Part shown: piece by piece, positions 35,088 through 44,679 of the stretch
How the letters are laid out: the number at the start of each line of letters is the position of its first letter
How positions within the stretch are numbered: the stretch's first letter is position 1
Assembly (NCBI RefSeq): GCF_041200175.1
Contig: NZ_CP165727.1
Span: forward strand, 2,356,001 to 2,420,000
Direction of reading: 5' to 3'
Source: Streptomyces sp. R33
Lineage (GTDB): Bacteria; Actinomycetota; Actinomycetes; Streptomycetales; Streptomycetaceae
DNA: 64,000 nucleotides
The notes under the pieces: generated by a model
Told to the model about the DNA's origin: nothing
Databases searched by the model: none
The model's input: only the letters and a program-made list of their open reading frames with translations
Program-made: the position numbers and the translations under genes

Positions 35088-37349
35088 ATGGCGGGGACCG
35101 AGTTCGGGCATGCCCTGGGGCGTTCCCGCGCGCTTTCCGGCCTGCCTGCTGTTCCGCTGGTGGCACGGTACGGGGAACTCGTGGCGGCGCAACAGGCCTT
35201 GGGCTTACGCCACTTGGGCGAGTTGCTGGTCCCTGCCGGCGGGCGGTTCCGGGTGCTCGACGGGATCTTCGCCGTCGAAGGGCCGGGGCGCAGGCGCCAT
35301 GTGGGGGCCGGGGCCCTGCGAGGGCTGCGGGCTGCCCGGGGGGCCGCCGGGGCGGCGGCCGGGGCGGATCCCGGTGCCGGTGCCCTGCTGGAGCAGCTGG
35401 CCGCGATCCAGGAGCGGGATCCGGCCGCGCTGCGGCGGATCCTGCTGTACCAGCTGGTGCAGCTGCTGCACGACCACCCCAGGGGGGATCTGCCGGACAC
35501 GGCCGCCGGGTTCGGGGTCGACCCCGACGAGGCTGCGGCCCTGGTGCACGCGGCCGCGGGGAGCCCCCGGCTGGACCCGGCGCAGCGGGCCGCCGCCGAG
35601 GGGCTGGAGGACGCGTGGCTGGCCGGGCGGGTGCGTGCCGCCGCCTGGAGCGCCGCCGTACTGCCGCCGTCGGTGGCCGCCGGGGACCCGCTGCTGGCGC
35701 GGCGGCTCGCCGAGCTGGCCGGGCGGGTACGGGCCGCCGACGCCCTGCTGGACGAGGCCCGGGAGTACGAGGACCGCGAGGATCCGGAGCGGGCCGCGGC
35801 GGCGTACGGGCAGGCGGCCCGGCTGGCCTGGGACTGCCCGCGCGCGGTGCGGGGGCTGGTCCGCACCCACCGCCCGGCCGACGGGGACCCCGGGCCGCTG
35901 GAGGCGTGGCCCCTGCCCGGCGGGGTGGCCCTGCGCAGACCGCCCGGTGCCGACCCGGACGGGAGCCGGCGGGTGGTCCGGCTGACCCGGCGCGAGCCGC
36001 TCACCACGCCGCTGCCGGAGGTGCCCGGCCCGCTCGGCGCGGAGCCGCTGACGGACCGCCGGGCCCCGCTCGGGCGCGAGGTCCGGTACGTGGCCCTTCC
36101 CGCCGAAGGCGGCACGCCCCTGATCAGCGCCCCGCTGCTCGTGGCCCCCGAGGCGACGGAGCTCCGCGTCACCGACGGCCGGGCCCGCATCGAAGCCTCC
36201 TGGCTCCGCCCGCCCGGCTCGACGGGCGTACGGGCGACCCTGACCGGCCCCGAGGGGCGCACCGTGGAACTCGGGCCACCGGTCGCCCCCGGCCCTGCGG
36301 ACGGACGGGAAGCCGTACGGGCCGAGGGGCTGGAGCCCGGGGCGTACGTGCTGCGGGTGCGGTGCCGGTACGCGGGCGTGGGCGGCGAGGTGTGGTCCGG
36401 CGGGGTCGAGGCGCCCACCGCCGTCCATCCCTGGCCGGAGCCGGTGGTCGGGCTCGGCGCCGTGGCCCGGGACGCCGGAGGGCTGGAGTTCCGGTGGACG
36501 GGGGGCGGCGGGGGCCGCGTACGGTTCGTGCAGTGGCCGGGGACGGCTCCCGCCGAGGGGGCCGAGCTGGCGGCCTCCGCGCTGCCTGAAGCGCTGCCCT
36601 GGGTGGACTGCGACGGGATCGCGCAGCCGCCGCCCGGCACGCTGGCCACCGTCAGCGCCGTGGCCGTCCTCGGCGAACGGGCGCTGGCCGGACCGGGCGT
36701 GGTGGTCGAGGCTCCGGAGCCGGTCACGGGGCTCACGGTCCGGCGGACCACCGCCGGGCGGGCCCGGATCAGCTTCGACTGGCCCGACGGCGCCGGCCGG
36801 GTCACGGTCGCGGTGACCCCCGAGCCGGGCGGCGAGCGCGCCGAACACCCCGTCGTGCGAGCCGTGTTCCTGCGCGAGGGACTGGAGCTGCCGGTCGGCC
36901 CCGGCGCCGTCCGCGTCACGGCGTACGCCGCCCCGCGCAGCGCGCTCGCGACCGCGGCCGCCCCGCGCGACGCCGAGCAGGCCGTCCTCCCGGCCGACGT
37001 GGCCATCGCGTACCGACTCCTGCCCGGGCCCCGGCGGATGCTGCGCCGCGGTCCCGCCGTGCTCCGGGTGACCCTCCACGCGCCCGGTGGGGATCCCGGC
37101 TCCGGGCTGCCCGACTTCGTCCTCGTCGCCGGAGCGGGCGGCGGTGCGGCCCGTCCCCACCGGCCCGCCGACGGCGCCGAGTTGTGCCGGGTGACCGGCG
37201 CCGAGCTCGCGGCCTCGGGGACCGTCGAGCGCGAGATCGACCCCCGCGCGCCCGGCGGCCCGTACGCCGTGCGCGGTTTCCTCCTCGGCGGCCGTGCCGC
37301 CTCCGTCCGGCTCGACGAGCCCTCCCTCACCTCCCTGGTGGTCCGCTGA
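35088..37349 (+). CDS. Large protein with TPR-like and repeated Fn3/Ig-like beta-sandwich segments
   Basis: This 753-aa protein leads the eight-gene locus. The N-terminal third is helical, with HLGELLVPAGGRFRVL, a run LLEQLAAIQERDPAALRRI and a TPR-like EDREDPERAAAAYGQAARLA (about residues 220-240). The rest shows at least three strand-rich repeats of Fn3 type: RIEASWLRPPGSTGVRATL, LEFRWTGGGGGRVRF and ARISFDWPDGAGRVTVAV. No signal or membrane segment is seen. ATG 35088 has GCGGAG just upstream and is preferred to ATG 35049. The stop is one base from the start of the first GTPase gene, so co-expression is likely. It could be a scaffold or ligand-binding partner of the GTPases. Confidence 0.65.
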   Translation: MAGTEFGHALGRSRALSGLPAVPLVARYGELVAAQQALGLRHLGELLVPAGGRFRVLDGIFAVEGPGRRRHVGAGALRGLRAARGAAGAAAGADPGAGALLEQLAAIQERDPAALRRILLYQLVQLLHDHPRGDLPDTAAGFGVDPDEAAALVHAAAGSPRLDPAQRAAAEGLEDAWLAGRVRAAAWSAAVLPPSVAAGDPLLARRLAELAGRVRAADALLDEAREYEDREDPERAAAAYGQAARLAWDCPRAVRGLVRTHRPADGDPGPLEAWPLPGGVALRRPPGADPDGSRRVVRLTRREPLTTPLPEVPGPLGAEPLTDRRAPLGREVRYVALPAEGGTPLISAPLLVAPEATELRVTDGRARIEASWLRPPGSTGVRATLTGPEGRTVELGPPVAPGPADGREAVRAEGLEPGAYVLRVRCRYAGVGGEVWSGGVEAPTAVHPWPEPVVGLGAVARDAGGLEFRWTGGGGGRVRFVQWPGTAPAEGAELAASALPEALPWVDCDGIAQPPPGTLATVSAVAVLGERALAGPGVVVEAPEPVTGLTVRRTTAGRARISFDWPDGAGRVTVAVTPEPGGERAEHPVVRAVFLREGLELPVGPGAVRVTAYAAPRSALATAAAPRDAEQAVLPADVAIAYRLLPGPRRMLRRGPAVLRVTLHAPGGDPGSGLPDFVLVAGAGGGAARPHRPADGAELCRVTGAELAASGTVEREIDPRAPGGPYAVRGFLLGGRAASVRLDEPSLTSLVVR

Positions 37350-37350
37350 C

Positions 37351-38694
37351 ATGACCTCCGTCGTCTGCCCCTACTGCTTCGACCGCTCGGCCGCCGCCCG
37401 GCTGCCGTTCCGCTGCCAGATGTCCGCCACCGGGGTGCGCGGCGGCAAGCCGTGCACTGCGGAACTCGACGGCATATGGGCGGAGTTCATGGGGCCGAGC
37501 GTGCCGCCCGCGCTGAAGATGCGCGGCCCGGTGTTCACCGCTCCGCGCGGCCTCGCGGGCCGTCTCGGGAGCGGGGGCGCCGCGCGGGCGGACTGCCCGC
37601 ACTGCGGGGTCTCCACCCCGGTGCGGGTCTGTCTGCGCTGCCACAGCGACTTCCCGAGCGACTACACCGACCAGGACACCCGGATCATCGCCCTGCTGGG
37701 CCCCAAGGCCTCGGGCAAGAGCACCTACGTCTCCGTCCTGATCAACGAGCTGCGCAACCGGGTGGGCCGGGCGTACGGCGCCTCCATCACGGCGATGGGC
37801 GGCGAGACCCAGCGCCGGGACCGGGAGATGGCGGAGGACCTGTACGACCGGCTGCGGCTGCCGGAGGCGACGAGACCGGCGGCGCTCGGTTTCAACGACC
37901 CGCTGCTGTACCGGCTGAGCCTGCCGCTGCGCCGCCGGCTGCGCGGGGACGGCAGCCGGCACACCGCGCTGGTGTTCTTCGACGCGGCGGGCGAGGACCT
38001 CGGCAGCGCCGAGGCCATGGACCGGTACACGCACTACCTGGCCGCCGCCGACGGGATCATCCTGCTGGTGGACCCCCTCCAGATGCGGGCCGTACGGGAC
38101 CAGCTGCCGGTGGACGCCGGGCTGCCGCTGCCCACCGTGGAGACCCCGCCCCAGCAGATCGCGGCCGACCTGGCGGCGCAGCTGCGGGCCCACGGGCGGG
38201 GCACCTCGCGCGGCCGGGTCACCACGCCGTTGGCGGTGGCGGTGACCAAGACGGACTCCCTGTTCTCGCTGGTGGGGCCGCACTCCCCGCTGCGGCGCAA
38301 TGCCGGGCATGCGGGCGGCGCGGTGGACGACGAGGACCGGCTGGCGGTGCACGAGGAGATGCGGGGGCTCCTCGACGGCTGGGACTCGGGCGCGCTGTTC
38401 CGGCAGCTGGACCGGGATTTCGCCCGGCTGTCGCTGTTCGGGCTCTCGGCGCTGGGCTCCCCGCCGCCCGCGCACGCACCGGCGGACGCCCCCAAGTCGG
38501 GACCGCAGCCGCTGCGGGTCGAGGACCCGCTGCTGTGGCTGCTGGGGCTGGGCGGGCTGCTGCCGCGCACCGGGACCGGCGGAGCGGGCCGTCGTACGGC
38601 GGTGGCCGGTCCGGTACCGACACCGACACCGGCACCGCCGCCGGCTGCCGGCGCGACGGCGGACCGGTCGCACACGCCGGGAGGAGCGGCATGA
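37351..38694 (+). CDS. Zinc-ribbon P-loop GTPase (double-GTPase-like)
   Basis: This 447-aa protein starts with zinc-binding Cys clusters (CPYCFDR at 6-12 and Cys22/35, then CPHCGV at 82 and CLRCHS at 94). A P-loop GTPase follows: Walker A LLGPKASGKST (about 115-125), switch-like VFFDAAGEDLG (about 208-218) and specificity motif VTKTD (about 290), with a Pro-rich C-terminus. It matches, from memory, the DO-GTPase (double-GTPase) families described in prokaryotic conflict systems. It lies between the beta-sandwich protein and the GAP1-like gene, overlapping the latter by ATGA. GTP-controlled assembly or signalling is inferred; no effector domain is fused. Confidence 0.75.
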   Translation: MTSVVCPYCFDRSAAARLPFRCQMSATGVRGGKPCTAELDGIWAEFMGPSVPPALKMRGPVFTAPRGLAGRLGSGGAARADCPHCGVSTPVRVCLRCHSDFPSDYTDQDTRIIALLGPKASGKSTYVSVLINELRNRVGRAYGASITAMGGETQRRDREMAEDLYDRLRLPEATRPAALGFNDPLLYRLSLPLRRRLRGDGSRHTALVFFDAAGEDLGSAEAMDRYTHYLAAADGIILLVDPLQMRAVRDQLPVDAGLPLPTVETPPQQIAADLAAQLRAHGRGTSRGRVTTPLAVAVTKTDSLFSLVGPHSPLRRNAGHAGGAVDDEDRLAVHEEMRGLLDGWDSGALFRQLDRDFARLSLFGLSALGSPPPAHAPADAPKSGPQPLRVEDPLLWLLGLGGLLPRTGTGGAGRRTAVAGPVPTPTPAPPPAAGATADRSHTPGGAA

Positions 38695-41195
38695 ACCTCG
38701 CCCAGATGCACTACACCTCGGCGCCTCCGGGTCCCGACGGATCGGGCTTCCGGTTCACCGCCGTCAGCCCCGGGGTGCCCGCCTCCCTGCTGCGCGAGGC
38801 CGAGCAGCTGATCGGGTACGAGCCGCCCCGGGACGCGCCGCCGCGCCCGAGCGCGGACCAACTGGGCGCCTTCCCACAGGCCTTGAGCCTGAACGTGCTC
38901 GCCGACGGCAGCCGGCTGCTGGCCCGCTCCGTGTACACGGGCGCCGACTACAGCGGCCGCTGGGGCAACTTCCACGCCCACGCCGTCCATCTGCCGCAGC
39001 CCGCCGACCCGGACCGGCCCGCCGAATGGCCGCTGCCGATCACCTCCTGGGGCTCCCGGCAGTGGGCGGCCGACTCCCCGCCGGCCGGAGCGCCCGTACC
39101 GCCGCTCGCGTCGGTGCCGGCCCCGGGCCCGCTCGACGTCGGCGCGCTCACGGCCTTCGTGGCCGCCCGGGGGCCCTGGCTCGCCAGGTTCTTCGCCGAT
39201 GTGCGCCGGCTCGTCGAGGACCCGGCCGCCCCGCAGCTCGTCCTGGTGGAGCAGGACAGCGAGGCCGTGGCCTGGTGGATCCTGCTCGCCTGCAGTGTGC
39301 TGCCGCACCGGCGCGGCCAGTGGCTCACCTTCACCACGTACACCCGGCGGCCGCAGCTCGCCCGGCAGCAGATCATCGGCGTGGTGCCGGAGGACGGCCA
39401 GAGCCTGGCCGGGCAGGAGCACCGCTACCGGGTGTACGACGCCGCTCGCGCGGCGGCCCCCGCGCCGGATCCCGACCCGTGGGCGCAGACCGCCGCGCTG
39501 ATCTGGCGGGCGCAGCGGCAGGACCTCTTCGCGGACGTCCGGCGGCTGCCCGGCGGGCGGTCCGGCCCGTACGAGGCCGGCCCGCTGGCCGCGCTCGCCC
39601 TCGCCGCGGGCATCGGCCTGGACTCGGCGGGCCGGACCGCGGCCGCCGACTGGGCCGCCGGACACCGGGAGGCGCTGGACGGCGCACGGCTGCACGCGCT
39701 GGCCCGGGCGCTGGGCGGCCCGGCCGGGGACCGGGGGCCCGAGGAGGCCGCCGCGAGCGGGCGGCTGCTGACGGCCCTGGCCGGCTGGGCACCCCCGGCG
39801 GTGAGCGAGCCGCTGGTGGAGCTGGCCCTGGCCGGGGCGGTCCGCTCGGGCGGGGCCGTCCCGCCCGCGGGGGTGCTGGGCGAGGCCGCCCGGGCCCGGC
39901 TCGCGGCCGAACTGGGCCCGGAGCTGCGGGCGGCGCTCACCGACCCGGAGCGCGGACCGGCCGACCGGGCCGGGCTGTTGCGGGTCGCCGCCGAGCTCGG
40001 AGTGGGCATCGCGGATCTTCTGCCCGATGTGGCAGGGCAGTTGGCGCGCGCCCTGATCGCCGATCCGGAGCGGGCGTACGGGGAGGCGGTGCGGGCCGCG
40101 CTGGCGGAGCCGGCCGAGCAGGCCGAGCTGCGGGGCCTCGTACTCGACCGGCTCGACGCGCTCGCGGCGGGCGATCCGGCCGCGGGGGCCCGGCTGTTCG
40201 CCCTGACCCCGCTGCGGCTGACCGGGGCCGAGCCACTGCCGCATCTGCGGATGTGCGCACGAGCGGCGGGCGGGGCGGGCGGCGACCGGGTGAAGGCGCT
40301 GACCGGGCTCGTGGAGCACTCCGGCGCCTCCCTGGAGGAGGAACCGCTGGTGCTCCGCACGGCGATGCGGCTCGTGTGGGGCGCGGAGCCGCCGACCGCG
40401 GGCGAGGCCTGGCTGGTCCTGTCTGCGCTGGGCGACCGGGCCCACCGGGAGGCCGGCACCTGGGAGCTGCTCGCGCAGGCGGCGGTCTGCGCTCCGGCCG
40501 ACGACCGGTACGCGGAGGAGCTGGCGGTGGAGCTGCTGCGGCGGTTCTCCGCGCAACTCCCCGCCCCGCTGCGGTCCTCGCTGCTGCTGCTGGAGCTGGC
40601 CCGGAACCTGCGGGCCGGGGAGACGGGGGCGGGCTGGGTCCGCCAGGCCCTGGACCTGCGGACGCTGGACCCCACGCCGACGGCGCGGGAGCATGCCTAC
40701 GCGGCGGCGGCCGCCCGGCTGCTCGCCGAGGACCGGCCCGGGAGCGAGGTGCGGGCCCTGGTCGAGAGCAACGACGCCGAGCTGCTGGCCGCGTACCGGC
40801 GGGCCGCCCGGCAGCCGCAGGTCTCGGACCGGCTGAGGCGCGAACCGGAGTACGCGGCGCAGTGCTTCGCCACCTGGTCCTCCCAGCCGCAGGCGGGCCC
40901 GGTGTGGCAGGAGGCCCGCACCGACCTGCTCGACGGCGTACTGCGCCCGGTCGTACGGGGCCTGGCACCGTCGGAGCTCAAGGCGCTCGAGGAGGCCCTG
41001 GCCCGGCTCGGCGGCCGCTGGGCGGAGGACTTCCGCGGCTGGCAGCGGCCCGGCGCCTTCGGCCGGCTCCGCGACCGCTTCGGCGGCTCCGGGCGCCGCG
41101 GTGCGAAGCCCCCGCCCGGCGGCCCGCCGCTGCGGGGCGGCTCCGGCGGGCCCATCGCCCCCGGCGAATCCGCCGAGGAGGGGCGGTGGAGGTGA
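38691..41195 (+). CDS. GTPase-associated protein 1 (GAP1)-like
   Basis: This 834-aa protein opens with NLAQMHYTSAPPGPDGSGF and FTAVSPGVPASLLREAEQL, the start of the GAP1-N2 domain by memory. NLNVLADGSRLLARSVYTG-type text and GRWGNFHAHAVHLP continue it to about residue 230. The remainder is Ala/Leu/Arg-rich and alpha-helical (about 280-800), consistent with the GAP1-M and GAP1-C regions. It ends with a short basic, Gly/Pro-rich tail. The family occurs beside double-GTPases in conflict systems and is thought to partner them; biochemical activity is unknown. The ATG overlaps the previous stop by four bases, and the next start lies inside its own 3' end. Confidence 0.72.
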   Translation: MNLAQMHYTSAPPGPDGSGFRFTAVSPGVPASLLREAEQLIGYEPPRDAPPRPSADQLGAFPQALSLNVLADGSRLLARSVYTGADYSGRWGNFHAHAVHLPQPADPDRPAEWPLPITSWGSRQWAADSPPAGAPVPPLASVPAPGPLDVGALTAFVAARGPWLARFFADVRRLVEDPAAPQLVLVEQDSEAVAWWILLACSVLPHRRGQWLTFTTYTRRPQLARQQIIGVVPEDGQSLAGQEHRYRVYDAARAAAPAPDPDPWAQTAALIWRAQRQDLFADVRRLPGGRSGPYEAGPLAALALAAGIGLDSAGRTAAADWAAGHREALDGARLHALARALGGPAGDRGPEEAAASGRLLTALAGWAPPAVSEPLVELALAGAVRSGGAVPPAGVLGEAARARLAAELGPELRAALTDPERGPADRAGLLRVAAELGVGIADLLPDVAGQLARALIADPERAYGEAVRAALAEPAEQAELRGLVLDRLDALAAGDPAAGARLFALTPLRLTGAEPLPHLRMCARAAGGAGGDRVKALTGLVEHSGASLEEEPLVLRTAMRLVWGAEPPTAGEAWLVLSALGDRAHREAGTWELLAQAAVCAPADDRYAEELAVELLRRFSAQLPAPLRSSLLLLELARNLRAGETGAGWVRQALDLRTLDPTPTAREHAYAAAAARLLAEDRPGSEVRALVESNDAELLAAYRRAARQPQVSDRLRREPEYAAQCFATWSSQPQAGPVWQEARTDLLDGVLRPVVRGLAPSELKALEEALARLGGRWAEDFRGWQRPGAFGRLRDRFGGSGRRGAKPPPGGPPLRGGSGGPIAPGESAEEGRWR

Positions 41196-42856
41196 ACGCC
41201 GCGCTCGTCCTGCAGGTCCTCGGGGTGGCCACCGGTGTGATCGGGGCGGCCGTGTGCCTCGGGTACGGGCTGTGGCGGTTCCTGGCGCTGGCGCTGGGTG
41301 CCGCCTGGGCGGCCCTCGGGCCGCGCACGCCCGGGGCCCCCGACCCGCGGGTCAGCCCGTACGCCGGCACGGAGCCGGGGCAACCCGCGTACTGGGCACG
41401 GCAGATGTGGATCGACGCCGTGGCCGCGGCGCAGGCGGCCGCGCACACCGTCCGGTACCTGCTGGTCCACCACTGGCTCGACGAGATCGTCCGCCACCGG
41501 CTGCTGAGCGGCCGCAACGGTTCGACCGGGGACCGCGCCGAGCACGCCCTCGGACGGCTCCTGCTGCGGCTGCTCGCACCGGCGACGGCGCTGGCCGCGC
41601 TGCTGTCCGCCCTGCTGTCCTGCGCCCTGCTCGTCGGCGTCGCGCTGGCGTTCGCCGCCCAGCTGCTGCTGGTCTCGGCGGTGGCGCTGGCCGGGGTGCT
41701 GGCGGGGCGGAGCGTGGAGCGGCTGTGGAAGCTGGCCCGCGGCATCCGCATGAAGTGCCCGTACCCCGGCTGCTACCGGCCGTTCCCGCTGGCCGTGCAC
41801 GTCTGCCCGGGCTGCGGCGCAGCGCACCGCGAGCTGCGGCCGGGCCGGTACGGGGCGCTGCGGCACGTCTGCCGCTGCGAGCGGGCGCTGCCCACCACCG
41901 CGCTCGCCGGGAGGCGGGGGCTCACCGCCCGCTGCCCGCACTGCGACCAGGGGCTGCCGCCGGCCGTGGGCACCACGCGGGTGGTGCACCTGCCGCTGAT
42001 CGGGGGCACCTCGGCGGGGAAGACGATGCTGATGGCGGCGCTGCTCGACGGGCTGCGGGCCTGGTCGCACGAGTCGGCGCTGACGGTCGAGTTCGCGTCC
42101 CCCGCCGACCGGCGGGAGGCCAACACGCTGGGCCGGCAGGTGGAGACGACGGGGTGGGCGCTGAAGACGCAGGGCGGGCAGCCCCGGGCGCTGATGCTGC
42201 TCGTCGGGCGCGGGAGCGGCCGGCTGCGACTGCGGCGGCAGCGGCTGCTGTACCTGTACGACCCGATGGGCGAGTCGCTGCGCGATGCGGACACCACCCG
42301 GCGCCAGGAGTACCTCGCGCACGCGGACGGGGTCCTGCTGGTCGCGGACGTGCTGGCCTCGCCCGCCGTACGGCGCACCCTGCGCGGGGGCGACGGGCAG
42401 CTGGCGGTGGCCGCCCGGCCCGCCGACCTCGGCCCGGTGGAGACGTACGCGGGGTTCACCGGGGAGCTCCAGGGCCTCGGTGGCCGGCGGCGGCGCCTCG
42501 GCGTGGCGGCGGTGGTGACGAAGCGGGACGTGCTGGACCGGCTGGACTCGCTGCCGCGGCCGGAGGGCGCGGTCGACGCCTGGCTGGCCGAGATCGGACT
42601 GGGCGAGCTGGTCCGCGCCCTGGGCCACGACTTCGCGGCGGCCCGCTACTGGGCGGTCAGCGCCCATGCCGCCACCGGGGCGGGCGCCCTCGCGTCCGAG
42701 CAGCGGCGGGCGGCGGAACCGGTGCTGTGGCTGCTGTCCCGTACGGGGCTGCGGATCGGCGGGCCGGCGGCCGGGGCCCAGTCCCCGCGCCTGCCGCGGC
42801 TGCCCCGGCCGCGGGGGCGCAGCGGCCGGACGGCACCGGATCGATCAAGCCTGTGA
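41186..42856 (+). CDS. Membrane-anchored zinc-ribbon GTPase (double-GTPase-like)
   Basis: This 556-aa protein has an N-terminal hydrophobic segment (about residues 7-43) and a second hydrophobic hairpin (about 125-172). Zinc ribbons follow, CPYPGCYRPF (191) with CPGCGAAH (207), and CRCERAL (229) with CPHCDQG (250). A P-loop domain comes next: LIGGTSAGKTML (271-282), switch-like YLYDPMGES (about 350) and VTKRD (about 430). It is the second GTPase of the locus and differs by being membrane-bound. GTG 41186 has GAGGAGGGG upstream; GTG 41192, overlapping the TGA, is an alternative. It probably pairs with the GAP1-like protein and the soluble GTPase. Confidence 0.75.
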   Translation: MEVNAALVLQVLGVATGVIGAAVCLGYGLWRFLALALGAAWAALGPRTPGAPDPRVSPYAGTEPGQPAYWARQMWIDAVAAAQAAAHTVRYLLVHHWLDEIVRHRLLSGRNGSTGDRAEHALGRLLLRLLAPATALAALLSALLSCALLVGVALAFAAQLLLVSAVALAGVLAGRSVERLWKLARGIRMKCPYPGCYRPFPLAVHVCPGCGAAHRELRPGRYGALRHVCRCERALPTTALAGRRGLTARCPHCDQGLPPAVGTTRVVHLPLIGGTSAGKTMLMAALLDGLRAWSHESALTVEFASPADRREANTLGRQVETTGWALKTQGGQPRALMLLVGRGSGRLRLRRQRLLYLYDPMGESLRDADTTRRQEYLAHADGVLLVADVLASPAVRRTLRGGDGQLAVAARPADLGPVETYAGFTGELQGLGGRRRRLGVAAVVTKRDVLDRLDSLPRPEGAVDAWLAEIGLGELVRALGHDFAAARYWAVSAHAATGAGALASEQRRAAEPVLWLLSRTGLRIGGPAAGAQSPRLPRLPRPRGRSGRTAPDRSSL

Positions 42857-42913
42857 CGTGGGCCGGACCGGAGGCTAGGGTCCAGGAGTCATTCAGAAGA
42901 GGAGCAACACCCC

Positions 42914-43042
42914 ATGGTGACACCGCAGATCGCGCGGGGGCGGCTGCTGATGCTGGTCCTGTTCGTGGTGGCGGTCGTGATGACGGCGGCCGCCGGGCTG
43001 GCGGCGCTCGTGCGGTACGTGCCGCAATGGCTCGGGATTTGA
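42914..43042 (+). CDS. 42-aa single-span membrane peptide
   Basis: A short open frame with a well-placed SD (GAAGAGGAG, 42894-42904) lies between the second GTPase and the vWA gene. It encodes a basic N-terminus (MVTPQIARGRL), one clear transmembrane helix of about 21 residues (LMLVLFVVAVVMTAAAGLAAL) split here as residues 12-32, and a short tail VRYVPQWLGI. No homologue is recognised. Its place within the operon, spacing of 12 bp to the next start and SD suggest it is translated. It could anchor or regulate one of the signalling proteins. Confidence 0.6.
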   Translation: MVTPQIARGRLLMLVLFVVAVVMTAAAGLAALVRYVPQWLGI

Positions 43043-43054
43043 AGGAGATTAGCG

Positions 43055-43738
43055 GTGAGTGACATCCCCGGCGGGCCGATGGCGAACCGGCCCGTCCACT
43101 TCATCTGGCTGCTCGACTGCTCGTACTCGATGCAGGGCGAGAAGATCGGCCAGCTCAACTACGCGATCAGAGAGGCCGTTCCGGAGATGCGCTCGGTGGC
43201 GCAGGACAATCCGGCGGCCCAGCTGCTGCTGCGCACGATGACGTTCTCCACCACGGCCCGCTGGCACCACCAGGACCCGGTTCCGGTGGAGGACTTCACC
43301 TGGCAGGACGTCCAGGTGGACGGCATGACCAATCTGGGCGACGCCCTGCACCTGGTGGCCCGGGAGCTGGACACCCCGCCGATGCCGCAGCGGGCGCTGA
43401 AGCCGGTGCTGGCGCTGGTCTCGGACGGAGTGCCGACGGACGACTGGAAGGCGGGGCTGCGGGCCGTCGACGCGACCCCGTGGGGGCGCAAGGCCGTACG
43501 GGTGGCCATCGCGATCGGTGCGGACGCCGACCGCACCGTGCTGCAGGAGTTCCTCGGCAATCCGGAGCTCCAGCCGCTGGACGCGAACAGCCCCAAGCAG
43601 CTGGCGGCGGCGATCCGCTGGGCCTCGACGGCCGCGGTCAAGGCCGCCTCGCAGCCGGTGGCGGGTTCCGCGGACGCGATGGCGAAGCAGCCGTACGCCC
43701 CGCCGGTGCTCGACGACGACGATGACGACGTGTGGTGA
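43055..43738 (+). CDS. TerY-type von Willebrand factor A protein
   Basis: This 227-aa protein is a vWA domain with the MIDAS set: WLLDCSYSM (DxSxS, about residues 19-27), Thr in DGMTNLGDA (about 89-97) and Asp in LVSDGVPTDD (about 122-131). It is the TerY class, built as a compact single domain followed by an acidic tail (DDDDDD). It is the first member of the TerY-P triad (vWA, PP2C, kinase) with the next two genes. GTG start, with AAGGAG about eight bases upstream. The stop overlaps the next start (GTGA). vWA domains bind metal-dependent partners; in Ter-linked systems it is thought to act as scaffold. Confidence 0.88.
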   Translation: MSDIPGGPMANRPVHFIWLLDCSYSMQGEKIGQLNYAIREAVPEMRSVAQDNPAAQLLLRTMTFSTTARWHHQDPVPVEDFTWQDVQVDGMTNLGDALHLVARELDTPPMPQRALKPVLALVSDGVPTDDWKAGLRAVDATPWGRKAVRVAIAIGADADRTVLQEFLGNPELQPLDANSPKQLAAAIRWASTAAVKAASQPVAGSADAMAKQPYAPPVLDDDDDDVW

Positions 43739-44679
43739 GCGGGCCCGTGTCACCGCAGCCACCGCCGGTACCGCCGCAAGCGCCGGGGCCGGTACCGCTC
43801 TGGGCCACGTTCCGGGAGAGCGTCCAGGGCGTGAACAAGACCCGCAACCAGGACTACTGCGAGGTCTCGGGGCGTGGTACCGCCGAGGAGCCGCTGATCA
43901 TGGCGGTGGCCGACGGCCACGGCTCCGCGGTGCACGCCCGCAGCCATCTGGGCTCCCGCTTCGCCGTGGACCTCTTCGTCGAGGAGGCCCGGCGGTTCGC
44001 GGCGCTCGCCCGGCCCCCCGGCGAGGAGCGGCCGCCGAGCCTGGCCTGGCTGATGCACTACGCCGGGCACGCCTTCCCCCGCCAGCTGGTCAGCGCATGG
44101 CGGGAGCAGGTCCTCGGCAACTGGGAGCGGACCAGCTCCCACGAGGAGCCCGGCCTGTCCGAGGAGCACAAGCTGCTGCTGTACGGGAGCACGCTGGTCG
44201 GTGCGGTGCTCACGCCCCGGGTGTTCGCGGCCTGGCAGCTCGGCGACGGCGAGCTGACGGTGGTGGACGACGACGGGCGGGTGACCGTACCGCTCGCGCC
44301 CGCCGAGGCGGACCTGGGGGACGAGACGGAGTCGCTGTGCAGCCCGGCGGCGTGGCTGCGCGTACGGACGCACTGGGCGCCTGTGACGGCACCCTGGCGG
44401 GCGCCCCGGCTGGTCGCGGTCTCCACCGACGGGCTGTCCAAGAGCTTCGCCTCGGACCGGGGCTTCCTGCAGTTCATGGCCGGGCTGGACGACCGGCTGT
44501 CGGCGGAGGGTGCGGACACCGTCCGGGCCGTCCTGCCGGAATGGCTGGCCAAGGCCTCGCAGCACTCCGGGGACGACACGACCCTGGTGGCGGCCTGGCA
44601 TCCGGCACCGGCCACGGCCACCGGGGCGAGGACCACAGACGCGGCACCACCGACCGACCCGCACGGGAGAGACGAATGA
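43735..44679 (+). CDS. PP2C-type Ser/Thr phosphatase (TerY-P triad)
   Basis: This 314-aa protein starts with a Pro-rich leader (about residues 1-25) and then a PP2C fold: NKTRNQDYCEVSG, MAVADGHGSAVHA (metal-binding DGHG), AWQLGDGELTVVDDDG, VAVSTDGLSKSF and HSGDDTTLVAAW carry the expected Asp ligands. It should remove phosphate from Ser/Thr of its partners, probably those modified by the adjoining kinase. GTG 43735 overlaps the vWA stop, and its own stop overlaps the kinase ATG, so the three are made together. An alternative start is the preceding GTG at 43732. Confidence 0.88.
   Translation: MSGPVSPQPPPVPPQAPGPVPLWATFRESVQGVNKTRNQDYCEVSGRGTAEEPLIMAVADGHGSAVHARSHLGSRFAVDLFVEEARRFAALARPPGEERPPSLAWLMHYAGHAFPRQLVSAWREQVLGNWERTSSHEEPGLSEEHKLLLYGSTLVGAVLTPRVFAAWQLGDGELTVVDDDGRVTVPLAPAEADLGDETESLCSPAAWLRVRTHWAPVTAPWRAPRLVAVSTDGLSKSFASDRGFLQFMAGLDDRLSAEGADTVRAVLPEWLAKASQHSGDDTTLVAAWHPAPATATGARTTDAAPPTDPHGRDE

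Noticed and set aside
32840..37330. A 1496-codon open frame on the minus strand reaching through the beta-sandwich gene
   Set aside because: Only the last 686 codons have protein character (phospholipase C); the rest is the Ser/Pro/Arg-rich antisense of the 35088 gene and lacks an RBS.
37452..42856. Very long plus-strand frames (more than 1200 codons) across the GTPase/GAP1 genes
   Set aside because: Their N-terminal parts are out-of-frame readings of the upstream gene. Real starts with SD sites lie at 38691 and 41186.
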